64,000 bases of DNA from positions 1,178,001 to 1,242,000 of the forward strand of contig NZ_BSUK01000001.1 in assembly GCF_030161555.1 (NCBI RefSeq), in the 5' to 3' direction. The position numbers and the translations under genes are program-made. Each line of letters opens with the position of its first letter. Within the stretch, counting starts at the first letter, position 1. Under the pieces are notes generated by a model. The model did no database searches. It was given only the letters and a program-made list of their open reading frames with translations, and was not told where the DNA came from. Shown here piece by piece: positions 27,122 to 34,739 of the stretch. Source of the DNA: Luteimicrobium album (GTDB lineage: Bacteria; Actinomycetota; Actinomycetes; Actinomycetales; Cellulomonadaceae).

Positions 27122-28786
27122 TCAGGACCGGGGCTTGAGCTGCTTCGCGACGTAGCCGACGTTCTGGGCGATCCAGTTCGACGGGTTCGCCCAGAGGTCG
27201 TCGTTGGTCGGCCAGCCGGTGAAGTGCTCGTCCCGGTAGGTCGTCACGGCGCCGTTCTGGCTGAGGACGATGTAGGGCTGGTTCTCGGCCCAGTACGTGC
27301 CGAGCTTGCCGTAGACGGTCGCGAGGGTGTCCTCGTCGTTCGTCGCGGCGGCCTGCGCGAGCAGACTCTGCACCTCGGGGTCGTTGACGCGGGCGAAGTC
27401 GTTGCTCGCCGACTTGCCCACCGGTGCGCTGAGCGCGTAGTTGAACGCCCCGTTGAACTGGTCGAACGGGGTGGCACCCGTGTTGATGCGGTCGTCGAGG
27501 AGATCGAAGTCGCCGGTGGCACGTGCCGTCGTGTAGGCGCCGAGGGACTGCTGGACCTGCTTCACCTGGATGCCGAGGGCCTCGAAGTTCTCGGCCAGCA
27601 GCTGGTTCGCGGTGATCGTGTCGGTGTATCCCGTGACGGTCGCGAGCCGGATCACGATCGGCTTGCCGTCCTTGCCGAGCAGGTGCCCGCTGCGGTCGGT
27701 CTTGTAGCCGGCGTCCGCGAGCATCTGCTTGGCCTTCGCGACGTCCTGGGTGAGGGTCTTGCCCTTGTAGGCCGCGGGCGTGAAGGCCTCGTCACGTGGT
27801 TGGAGCAGCGTGGTGGGGTTGGCGGGGGTGTCGGTGCCGCCGAACGCCTTCTGGATGATCGAGTCCCGGTCGATCGCGAGGCTCAGCGCCTCGCGGAACT
27901 TGAGGTCGGAGTACGGCGCCTTCGTGAGGTTGGGGATGAGCACCTTGATGTCCGCGGGGATGACGACCATCTTGTTGTGCTCGTTCTTGTCGAGGAACGA
28001 CTTCTTGACGTCGGTGAGCGCGATGCCGGCCCAGTCGACCTGCCCGGCGTTGAGGGCGTTGAGCCCGCCCGTGTTGCCGTCCTCCGCGACGAGCTTGAGG
28101 CCGGGCACCGAGGGCTGGCCCTTGACGTAGTAGCTCGGGTTCTTCTTGAGCGAGAACGCCTGGCTGCTGTACTTCTCGAAGGTGAACGCGCCGGTCCCCA
28201 CGGGCTTGGTGTCGAGGAACTTCGCCGGGTCGTCGACCGACTTCCAGAGGTGCTCGGGCACGATGAAGACCTCGCCGAGCAGCGCGTTCTCGTTCGGGAA
28301 GTTGGGCTTCTTGAGCTTGATCGTGACGTGCGTGTCGTCGGTCGCGGTCGCGCTCGCGAGGTCGAGCCCGTAGATGTTGAGGGCCGGGTTGGTCCGGATG
28401 AGGTTGTAGGTGAAGGCGACGTCCGCCGCGGTGAACGGCTTGCCGTCCTGCCAGCTGACGCCGCTGTTGAGCGTGATGTCGTACGTCGTGCCGTCGGAGC
28501 TCACCGTGAAGCTCTTCCCGAGCCACGGCGCCGGCTTCCCGGCCTGCGCGGTGTTGTAGTAGAAGAGCGGCTCGTAGACCGCACCGAGGACGGCGCCGGC
28601 GCCGCTCCAGTAGACGCTGCTCGAGAACGGGTTGAAGTTGTCGGGGATGGCACCGGGGTTGCCGGTGTAGATGCTCACGTAGCGGCCGGACGAGCTCGAG
28701 CTCGACGGCGAGCACGCTGTCAGGGCGGCGGTTGCGGCGGCGGCGGCGAGCACCGCGGCGAAGCGCACACCCCCTCGGCGGGTCAT
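27122..28786 (-). CDS. ABC transporter substrate-binding lipoprotein, SBP_bac_5 family
   Basis: A 554-residue extracellular solute-binding protein of the DppA/OppA family, intact. The start MTRRGGVRFAAVL leads to a lipoprotein signal peptide with lipobox LTACSPS. Family features are EPLFYYNTAQAGKPAPWLGK, WQDGKPFTAADVAFTYNLI and FREALSLAIDRDSIIQKAFGG. The ATG at 28786 is used; a GTG two codons earlier is possible. It heads the minus-strand importer operon and diverges from the sugar-oxidation operon at 29050. In actinobacteria this family includes cello-, xylo- and chito-oligosaccharide binders, so a sugar ligand is plausible. The ligand is not shown. Confidence 0.93.
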   Translation of the reverse strand: MTRRGGVRFAAVLAAAAATAALTACSPSSSSSSGRYVSIYTGNPGAIPDNFNPFSSSVYWSGAGAVLGAVYEPLFYYNTAQAGKPAPWLGKSFTVSSDGTTYDITLNSGVSWQDGKPFTAADVAFTYNLIRTNPALNIYGLDLASATATDDTHVTIKLKKPNFPNENALLGEVFIVPEHLWKSVDDPAKFLDTKPVGTGAFTFEKYSSQAFSLKKNPSYYVKGQPSVPGLKLVAEDGNTGGLNALNAGQVDWAGIALTDVKKSFLDKNEHNKMVVIPADIKVLIPNLTKAPYSDLKFREALSLAIDRDSIIQKAFGGTDTPANPTTLLQPRDEAFTPAAYKGKTLTQDVAKAKQMLADAGYKTDRSGHLLGKDGKPIVIRLATVTGYTDTITANQLLAENFEALGIQVKQVQQSLGAYTTARATGDFDLLDDRINTGATPFDQFNGAFNYALSAPVGKSASNDFARVNDPEVQSLLAQAAATNDEDTLATVYGKLGTYWAENQPYIVLSQNGAVTTYRDEHFTGWPTNDDLWANPSNWIAQNVGYVAKQLKPRS

Positions 28787-28924
28787 TCTCACGGGCCTCT
28801 CCTCGCGTCCACGTAGTCCCGGCGCCCGAGCGCTCTGCTCGGCGACCGGCGGCCGGCTGGTCCGACCTGGCTCCCGCCCGGGTTCGACGGGCGATGAGAC
28901 GACAGCATGCTCCTGGTAACTAGA

Positions 28925-28958
28925 GGTTGCAAGAGGTATGTGTATCAATCTTGTAACC
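28925..28958. promoter_or_regulatory. Inverted repeat in the divergent regulatory region
   Basis: Arms GGTTGCAAGA (28925-28934) and TCTTGTAACC (28949-28958) pair at 9 of 10 positions around a 14-base spacer. They lie in a 263-bp AT-richer gap between the importer operon (start 28786) and the oxidation operon (start 29050). TAACCA and TGGTTA near 28954 and 28992 form a second, wider inversion. It is a likely shared operator, with no regulator gene adjacent. Confidence 0.55.
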
Positions 28959-29049
28959 AAGTCCACTTCTAGACCACACGATACAACTCTGGTTAGGGTG
29001 TGGTCCTGCACGAGCGCGACGCACGCCCGTCACGACGAAAGGACGCTCC

Positions 29050-30098
29050 GTGGCCCGCAAGACCCGCATCGGCCTCCTCGGCTCCGGCTTCATCAGCGAC
29101 ACGTACGCCGACGCGCTGCGCGACGTCCGGTCCGCGGAGCTCGTCGCGAACTACTCCCGCGACCCCGGTCGAGCCGCCGACTTCGGTCGCCGCTGGGGCG
29201 TCCCCACCCAGCACGCCACCATGGAGGAGCTCTGCGCGGACCCGGACGTCGACCTCGTCGTCGTCGCGCTCCCCAACGAGGCGCATCTCCCGGCGGTCCG
29301 CGCCGCGGCGACCGCCGGCAAGGGCGTGGTCTGCACCAAGCCGCTCGCGCGCACCGGCGACGAGGCGGCGGAGATCCTGCGCACGGTCGTCGACGCCGGC
29401 GTCTGGCACGGCTACGCCGAGAGCTCCGTCTTCTCCCCCAACATCGCCAAGGCCCACGAGATGGTCACGGCAGGCGCGATCGGCGACGTCCTGACGATGC
29501 GCGCTCGGGAGGCCCACTCCGGCCCCCACGCGCCCCACTTCTGGGACGCCGAGACCGCGGGAGGCGGCGCGCTGCTCGACATGGGCTGCCACACCGTCGA
29601 GTCCGCCCGGCACTTCTTCGGCAAGGACAACCCCGTCGTGGACGTCTTCGCGTGGGGCGCCACGCTGCTGCACGGTGACAAGACGACGGGCGAGGACACG
29701 GCTGTCGCGCTCCTCCGCTTCGCCGGCGGCCAGCTCGCGACCGTCGAGTCGTCGTGGGTGGAGAAGGGTGGCATGGCCCTGCGGCACGAGCTCGTCGGGA
29801 GCGGGGGCGGATCGTCACCGACACGTCCAACACGTCGGTGTGGGGCTTCATCGAGAACCCCGCGGGCTACCTCGTCGAGAAGGCTGACGCAGACACGGGC
29901 TGGGTCTACCCAGTACCGGAGGAGACGCGCGCCTACGGCTTCAGCCAGGAGATGCGTCACTTCGTCGAGCGCTTCGAGGACGGCGCCGCCCCCACCGAGA
30001 CCTTCGAGGACGGCGTCGTCGTCAACCGCATCCTCGACGCCTGCTACCGGTCGATGCGCACGGGCCGCTGGGAGCCCGTCGCACCGTCCGGACACTGA
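29050..30098 (+). CDS. Gfo/Idh/MocA family oxidoreductase A (frameshifted)
   Basis: A sugar dehydrogenase of about 350 residues, first gene of the plus-strand operon. It has the nucleotide-binding motif IGLLGSGFISDTYADAL, the family signature GKGVVCTKPLARTGDEA with the catalytic Lys, and HFWDAETAGGGALLDMGCHTV, in which the His forms part of the active site. One G is missing in the run at 29803-29807; the repaired join reads RHELVGSGGRIVTDTSNTSVWGF. The GTG start at 29050 follows GAAAGGACG. It is followed by a TIM-barrel isomerase and a second Gfo/Idh enzyme, as in pathways that oxidise a sugar, eliminate the aglycone and then reduce it again. Confidence 0.88.
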
Positions 30099-30127
30099 CG
30101 CCGTCGCCCACCACCACAGGAGAGCCC

Positions 30128-30892
30128 GTGAACCACCCACCACAGCTCGGCGTCCAGCTCTACAGCGTGCGCGACCACCTCGGACCCGAGCTCGGCCGCA
30201 CGCTCGAGCGGCTCGCCCGCCTCGGCTACACCCATGCCGAGCCCTACGACATCGTCAGCGACCCGGTGGCGCTGCGGTCCGCGCTCGACGCCGCCGGCCT
30301 GCGCGCCACCACCGCGCACGCGAAGATCACCGAGCTCGGCCGGGACGCCGTGCTCCCCGCCGCCGAGCTGCTCGGCGTGACGACGGTCGTGGTCCCCTTC
30401 GTCGACCGGGCCACGTTCGACGAGCGCGACCGCGTCCTGCGCCTCGCCGAACGGATCAACTCCGAGGTGGACCCCGCCGCGCAGCGCGGCATCCGACTCG
30501 GCTACCACAACCACGACTTCGAGCTCGCCGCGTCCGTCGACGGCCGGCCCGCCTACGAGCTGCTCGTCGAGAACCTCGACGAACGCGTCGTGCTCGAGCT
30601 CGACACCTACTGGGCCAGCGTCGGCGGAGCCGACGTCTTCGACCTGCTGCGCCGCCACGGCGAGCGGATCCGGCTGCTCCACGTGAAGGACGAGCCGTTG
30701 CGGCCCGGGGAGACCCCGGCACGCGTCGACCTCACCGGTCGGTCCCAGGAGGTCCTCGCGCTCGCGCGGACCGTCACCGGGCTCGAGCTGCCCGTCGTCG
30801 AGATCGTCGTCGACGACGCCCAGCTGTGGCCCGCGCTCGAACGGAACGCGCGCTTCTTCCGGCAGGCGCTCGCGACCGAGGACGCACGGTGA
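30128..30892 (+). CDS. Sugar phosphate isomerase/epimerase (TIM barrel)
   Basis: A 254-residue AP endonuclease 2-like TIM barrel. It starts with LGVQLYSVRDHLGPELGRTL, typical of the family, and has metal-site motifs GYHNHDFEL (His and Glu), VLELDTYWASVGGADV (Asp) and the final Glu in LPVVEIVVDDAQLWP. The GTG at 30128 follows AGGAGAG. Its last base is shared with the next gene's GTGA overlap. It is shorter than the isomerase at 9764-10693 and not closely related. In 3-keto-sugar pathways such enzymes isomerise or beta-eliminate the oxidised sugar; that role here is inferred from the two flanking Gfo/Idh genes. Confidence 0.88.
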   Translation: MNHPPQLGVQLYSVRDHLGPELGRTLERLARLGYTHAEPYDIVSDPVALRSALDAAGLRATTAHAKITELGRDAVLPAAELLGVTTVVVPFVDRATFDERDRVLRLAERINSEVDPAAQRGIRLGYHNHDFELAASVDGRPAYELLVENLDERVVLELDTYWASVGGADVFDLLRRHGERIRLLHVKDEPLRPGETPARVDLTGRSQEVLALARTVTGLELPVVEIVVDDAQLWPALERNARFFRQALATEDAR

Positions 30893-32064
30893 CGGCCCGG
30901 TCCGGCGCCGGGTCCGCCGTCCAGGGACCCGTCGGGGTCGGGCTGATCGGCGCGGGCAACATCTCGGACGAGTACCTGACCGGCCTGCGTGCGGCTCTCG
31001 ACGTCCGTGTGCTCGGGATCGCGGACCTCGACACCGGGCGTGCGGCCGCGCAGGCGGAGCGCCACGGTGTGCCGTTCTCGGGCGGCGTCACCGAGCTGCT
31101 GAGCAGAGCCGACATCGAGCTCGTCGTCAACCTGACGATCCCGGCGGTGCATGCCGAGGTCAGCCTCCAGGCGCTCGGCGCCGGCAAGCACGTCTGGACG
31201 GAGAAGCCGCTCGCGCTCGACCGTGCCGCCGCCCGCCGGGTGCTCGAGGCCGCACGCGACCGGTCCCTGCTCGTGGGGAACGCACCGGACACCGTTCTGG
31301 GCGAGGGCATCCAGACGTCGCAGGCGCTGCTCGACGCAGGACGGATCGGTGCCCCGCAGACCCTGCTCACCCTCATGCAGGGTCCCGGTCCGGACGGCTG
31401 GCACCCGCGCCCCCAGTTCCTCTTCGAGCCGGGGGCCGGCCCCCTCTTCGACATCGGCCCCTACTACGTCACGACCATGGTCCAGCTCCTGGGACCCGTC
31501 GTCTCGGTGCAGGCGCTGGGGCACCGGGCACGCGACGAGCGCGTGATCGGGTCCGGCCCCGACGCCGGGACGACGTTCCCGGTCCGGGTCGACACGCACC
31601 TCTCCGTCCTCACCACGTTCGCGAGCGGCGTCGTCGGCACCTCGATCTACAGCTTCGACTCGCCGCAGCGACGGCAGCTGTTCGAGCTGACCGGAGACTC
31701 CGGCGCCCTGCGTGTCCCCGTCAGCGGCTTCGACGGCCCGACCGAGCTGCTCGACGGCGAGGACCGCACGCACTCCTGGACGACCGAGCCCGCACGGGGC
31801 AGGCCGCGGTCGCGCGGTGCCGGCGTCGTCGACCTGGCCCGTGCGATCCGCACGGGCGACCCGGTCCGGTGCGGCGGCGAGCTCGCGTACCACGTCCTGG
31901 ACGTCCTCGTCTCGATCGAGGAGTCGGCGAGCGCGGGCGGAACCCCGGTCGCCGTCACGTCGACCGCCGGCCGCCCCAGGCCGGTGCCACCCGAGTGGGA
32001 TCCCCGGCACGCGACCGTCACGCCGGAACCTTCGCAGACCCCCGAACGAGAGGCCGATCGATGA
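30889..32064 (+). CDS. Gfo/Idh/MocA family oxidoreductase B
   Basis: A 391-residue intact sugar dehydrogenase. It has the NAD-binding VGVGLIGAGNISDEYLTGL, the signature AGKHVWTEKPLALDRAAAR and an active-site segment GAGPLFDIGPYYVTTMVQLLG. The GTG start at 30889 overlaps the isomerase stop (GTGA), and its own stop overlaps the ATG of the SIS gene. It is only distantly similar to oxidoreductase A in the same operon, so the two probably catalyse different redox steps. The pair around an isomerase is reminiscent of levoglucosan-type and other 3-keto-glycoside pathways. Confidence 0.9.
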   Translation: MTARSGAGSAVQGPVGVGLIGAGNISDEYLTGLRAALDVRVLGIADLDTGRAAAQAERHGVPFSGGVTELLSRADIELVVNLTIPAVHAEVSLQALGAGKHVWTEKPLALDRAAARRVLEAARDRSLLVGNAPDTVLGEGIQTSQALLDAGRIGAPQTLLTLMQGPGPDGWHPRPQFLFEPGAGPLFDIGPYYVTTMVQLLGPVVSVQALGHRARDERVIGSGPDAGTTFPVRVDTHLSVLTTFASGVVGTSIYSFDSPQRRQLFELTGDSGALRVPVSGFDGPTELLDGEDRTHSWTTEPARGRPRSRGAGVVDLARAIRTGDPVRCGGELAYHVLDVLVSIEESASAGGTPVAVTSTAGRPRPVPPEWDPRHATVTPEPSQTPEREADR

Positions 32065-33086
32065 TCCCCGGCTACATCACCTTCGAGGCGGCGCGCGCGA
32101 CGCAGGCCGCCGAGCTCGGTCGCACGCTCCCGACGGTCGCCGAGCAGATCAGGGTGCTCACCGCCTCCGGCCTCCTCACCGACTCGGCCCCGTTGTTCGT
32201 CGGCATCGGCGCGAGCCTCGCGGCTGCGGCAGCGCCGGTCTGGGCGCTGCGATCGCGCGGCATCGACTCGTGGCGCGCGGGAGCCGGCGACCAGCCGATC
32301 CCGTACCCGACGACGCGACACGCCGTGGTCGGGATCTCGCAGAGCGGGAGAAGCGCGGAGACCCTCGCGGTGCTCGCGGCCGTCCCGGACGACCGTCGCC
32401 TCGCCGTCGTGAACACGACGCCGTCCCCGCTCTCCGAGCTCGCGTCCGTCGTGATCTCGCTCGGCAACCTTCGCGACAGCTACGCGTCGACGATCGGGTA
32501 CACGGCCACCGTCGGTGCGCTCGGCATGCTCGCGGACGCCTGGGACGGGGGCACGATCGACCCGGGGTGGGACGGGGTGCCTGACGCCGCGACGCTGACG
32601 GAGGCGAGGCTGGCGGACCGGCTCGCCGACCTGACTCCCGTGCTCGAGCGGGTCGGCTACGCCGACTTCGTGGGGACCGGCCCAGCCGTCGGGTCCGCCG
32701 AGGCCGGTGCCCTGCTCCTGCGGGAGGTCGCGAGGATCCCGTCGACCGCGATGAGCACACGGCAGTACCTCCACGGCTCGATGGAGTCCGCGAACGAGGG
32801 CCTGCACGTGCTGTTCGGCGACGAGCGAGAGGTCGCACTCGCTCAGACGCTCGCCGACGCGGGCCACGACGTGCTCCTGGTGACGGCCGCGGACGTCGCA
32901 CCGACCGCGCGACTCCATCCCCTGCGGATGGAGCGCCGCCCCGCGGCGCAACGCGCCCTGCTCGAGGCGCTCGTCCTCCAGCTCCTGGCGGCTCGGGCCG
33001 CGGAGGCGCGCGGGGTCGACGTCGAGGAGTTCGTCTTCCACAACGACGACACGAAGGTCACGGCGACGCCCGCGGAGGGAGAGTGA
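32061..33086 (+). CDS. SIS domain sugar-phosphate isomerase/deaminase-like protein
   Basis: A 341-residue protein with two SIS (sugar isomerase) domains, like the isomerase half of GlmS or AgaS. The first domain has FVGIGASLAAAAAPVWALRS and the phosphosugar-binding serines in VGISQSGRSAETLAVLAAV. The second has FVGTGPAVGSAEAGALLLRE and the conserved HGSMESANEGL. It begins at the ATG at 32061, overlapping the preceding stop, and is coupled to the kinase gene. The context of an amino-sugar-type kinase suggests isomerisation or deamination of an amino sugar phosphate. No glutaminase domain is present, so it is not a full GlmS. Confidence 0.88.
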   Translation: MIPGYITFEAARATQAAELGRTLPTVAEQIRVLTASGLLTDSAPLFVGIGASLAAAAAPVWALRSRGIDSWRAGAGDQPIPYPTTRHAVVGISQSGRSAETLAVLAAVPDDRRLAVVNTTPSPLSELASVVISLGNLRDSYASTIGYTATVGALGMLADAWDGGTIDPGWDGVPDAATLTEARLADRLADLTPVLERVGYADFVGTGPAVGSAEAGALLLREVARIPSTAMSTRQYLHGSMESANEGLHVLFGDEREVALAQTLADAGHDVLLVTAADVAPTARLHPLRMERRPAAQRALLEALVLQLLAARAAEARGVDVEEFVFHNDDTKVTATPAEGE

Positions 33087-34000
33087 GGCGCCCCGGTCCC
33101 GACTCGCTCGTGGCGGGCCTCGACGTCGGCGGGACGAAGGTCGCGGTGCGCGTCGAGACCGTCTCGGGGACGCGCGTCCTCGACGAGCGCCTGCCCGCCG
33201 ACGGCTGGGAGGCCGAGCCCGCCGAGCACGCGGCCGGCTGGCTCGCGGACCGGCTGGCTCGGGTCCTGCCGGCCGCGCTGCGGTGCGACGCCGTCGGCGT
33301 GGGCGCCCAGGGATGCAACACGCGCGCCATCGGCGGGTCGGTCGAGCGGGCGCTCGCTCAGCGGGGCTTGCGTGCGCGCGTCGTCAACGACGCGGCCCTG
33401 CTGGTGCCGGCCGCCGGCCTCGAGACCGGCTTCGGGGTCGTCGCGGGCACCGGCGCGATCGCCGTCGGCACGACGAGCCACGGGGACCCGTGCAGCGCGG
33501 GCGGGTGGGGCTGGGTCCTCGGCGACGACGCGGGCGCGACGGGCCTCGTCCGGGAGGCGACGCGCACGGTCCTCGCCGCAGCCGACGCCGGCCTTCCGCT
33601 GGACCCGCTCGGCCGCGCCCTGCTGGCGGCGTTCGCGGTCGACGACGCCGAACACCTCGCGCGCGCCGTGAACGACGACCCTCGCGTCGAACGCTGGGCG
33701 CCCCACGCGCGCGCCGTGTTCGCCGCCGCCGACGCGGGGTCGATGCTGGCGGTGGGCGTGGTCGACCACGCGGCCGACCATCTCGTGGGCCTCGTGGCGT
33801 CGCTCGCTGCGCGCGGCTGCGTCGGCTCGGCGGTCGTCGCCGGAGGGAGCGTGGTGCGAGGCCAGCCCCGGCTCGCCACCGCGCTCGCGACCCGTCTGGC
33901 CGCCCTCGACGAGCCGCGGACGCTCGTCGTCCTCGACGACGAGCCCGTCGCCGGCGCCGTCGAGCTCGCCCGTCGGCTCGTGCTCACCCCGCGCCCGTGA
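33083..34000 (+). CDS. BadF/BadG-type ATPase, N-acetylglucosamine kinase-like
   Basis: A 305-residue kinase of the ASKHA fold. The phosphate-1 loop is LVAGLDVGGTKVAVRV, the second ATP-binding segment is GFGVVAGTGAIAVG, and the adenosine region is AVVAGGSVV. The motif GGWGWVLGDDAGA marks BadF-type N-acetylglucosamine kinases rather than ROK kinases. The GTG start overlaps the stop of the SIS gene. Together with the SIS protein it suggests that the pathway ends in phosphorylation and isomerisation of an amino sugar, such as N-acetylglucosamine. That link to the two dehydrogenases is an inference. Confidence 0.85.
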   Translation: MRRPGPDSLVAGLDVGGTKVAVRVETVSGTRVLDERLPADGWEAEPAEHAAGWLADRLARVLPAALRCDAVGVGAQGCNTRAIGGSVERALAQRGLRARVVNDAALLVPAAGLETGFGVVAGTGAIAVGTTSHGDPCSAGGWGWVLGDDAGATGLVREATRTVLAAADAGLPLDPLGRALLAAFAVDDAEHLARAVNDDPRVERWAPHARAVFAAADAGSMLAVGVVDHAADHLVGLVASLAARGCVGSAVVAGGSVVRGQPRLATALATRLAALDEPRTLVVLDDEPVAGAVELARRLVLTPRP

Positions 34001-34536
34001 CGGTTCGACCGCCTCGCGGGCTCGCCGCGCACGGTGCCATGGTCGGTGCGATGGCCACGGCGATGGCGCACGCGACGTCGCCGGTCTGGGCGGTCGGCTC
34101 GGGCCTGGTTCTGCTGCTCGCACTGCCGGGCCTGGCGGTCGTGCTGCGGGAGCATCCGGGCCGCGGCGACCACCTCCTCGACTGCGCCGCGATGGCGGCG
34201 CTCCTGCTCGTCCCGGTGATCGGGGACCTACCCGGTGACGGCGGGGAGCCGTCCCCGCACGGGCCGATGTCGTCCGCCGGGCACGCTGAAACCCACGGCG
34301 CGATGAGCATGAGCGCCGGGCACGCCGCGATCGCCGCGTGGGTGCTGTGCGCCGTGTGGGCCGTCGCGCGGCTGCTCACGATGCGGCTGCGGGCGGCCGG
34401 CACGGCGGGCTCTGCGGTGTCGGGCGGTCGAGACGACGCCGCTCCCGACGGCGCCGTCGCCGGTGGCGGGCGATGGCAACGCGCCGCAGGTCTGGCCGTC
34501 ACGCTGTCCGGCATGGCCCTGATGCTGCCCCGCTGA
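33997..34536 (+). CDS. Small membrane protein of unknown function
   Basis: A 179-residue protein with about four hydrophobic helices, for example VWAVGSGLVLLLALPGLAVV, CAAMAALLLVPVIGDL and AAIAAWVLCAVWAVARLLTM. Between helices 2 and 3 is a His/Met-rich loop (GHAETHGAMSMSAGHA) that could bind a metal. The GTG start at 33997 overlaps the kinase stop, so it is part of the operon by position, although its function need not be related. I do not recognise the family. The following region, 34537-34739, is non-coding and leads into the GH3 gene. Confidence 0.6.
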   Translation: MTVRPPRGLAAHGAMVGAMATAMAHATSPVWAVGSGLVLLLALPGLAVVLREHPGRGDHLLDCAAMAALLLVPVIGDLPGDGGEPSPHGPMSSAGHAETHGAMSMSAGHAAIAAWVLCAVWAVARLLTMRLRAAGTAGSAVSGGRDDAAPDGAVAGGGRWQRAAGLAVTLSGMALMLPR

Positions 34537-34618
34537 AAGGCTCGGCGTCGCGCGCGCCCACCTCGACCGTCGCGGACGGTTGCACCGGGGCGTCTGACGT
34601 GGGCAGACTGCTGGAACA

Positions 34619-34641
34619 TTGAGTTCACAGGTTGAACACAA
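34619..34641. promoter_or_regulatory. Inverted repeat upstream of the GH3 gene
   Basis: TTGAGTTCA (34619-34627) and TGAACACAA (34633-34641) pair at 8 of 9 positions around CAGGT. It lies about 100 bases before the GH3 start and resembles a dyad for a one- or two-component regulator. No adjacent regulator gene is seen. Confidence 0.4.
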
Positions 34642-34739
34642 TGGAACGCAATCGGCTCCACCCGGCCGGACGGCAGCGACGCCCCGACCGGTCACGCACG
34701 GTCGGACGACGCCGTCCGACCGCTCACGAAGGAGTGACC

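Noticed and set aside
33083..34000. Calling the kinase a ROK-family glucokinase
   Set aside because: The DVGGTK loop is shared, but the GWGWVLGDDAGA motif and lack of the ROK zinc-binding cysteines fit the BadF-type N-acetylglucosamine kinase group.
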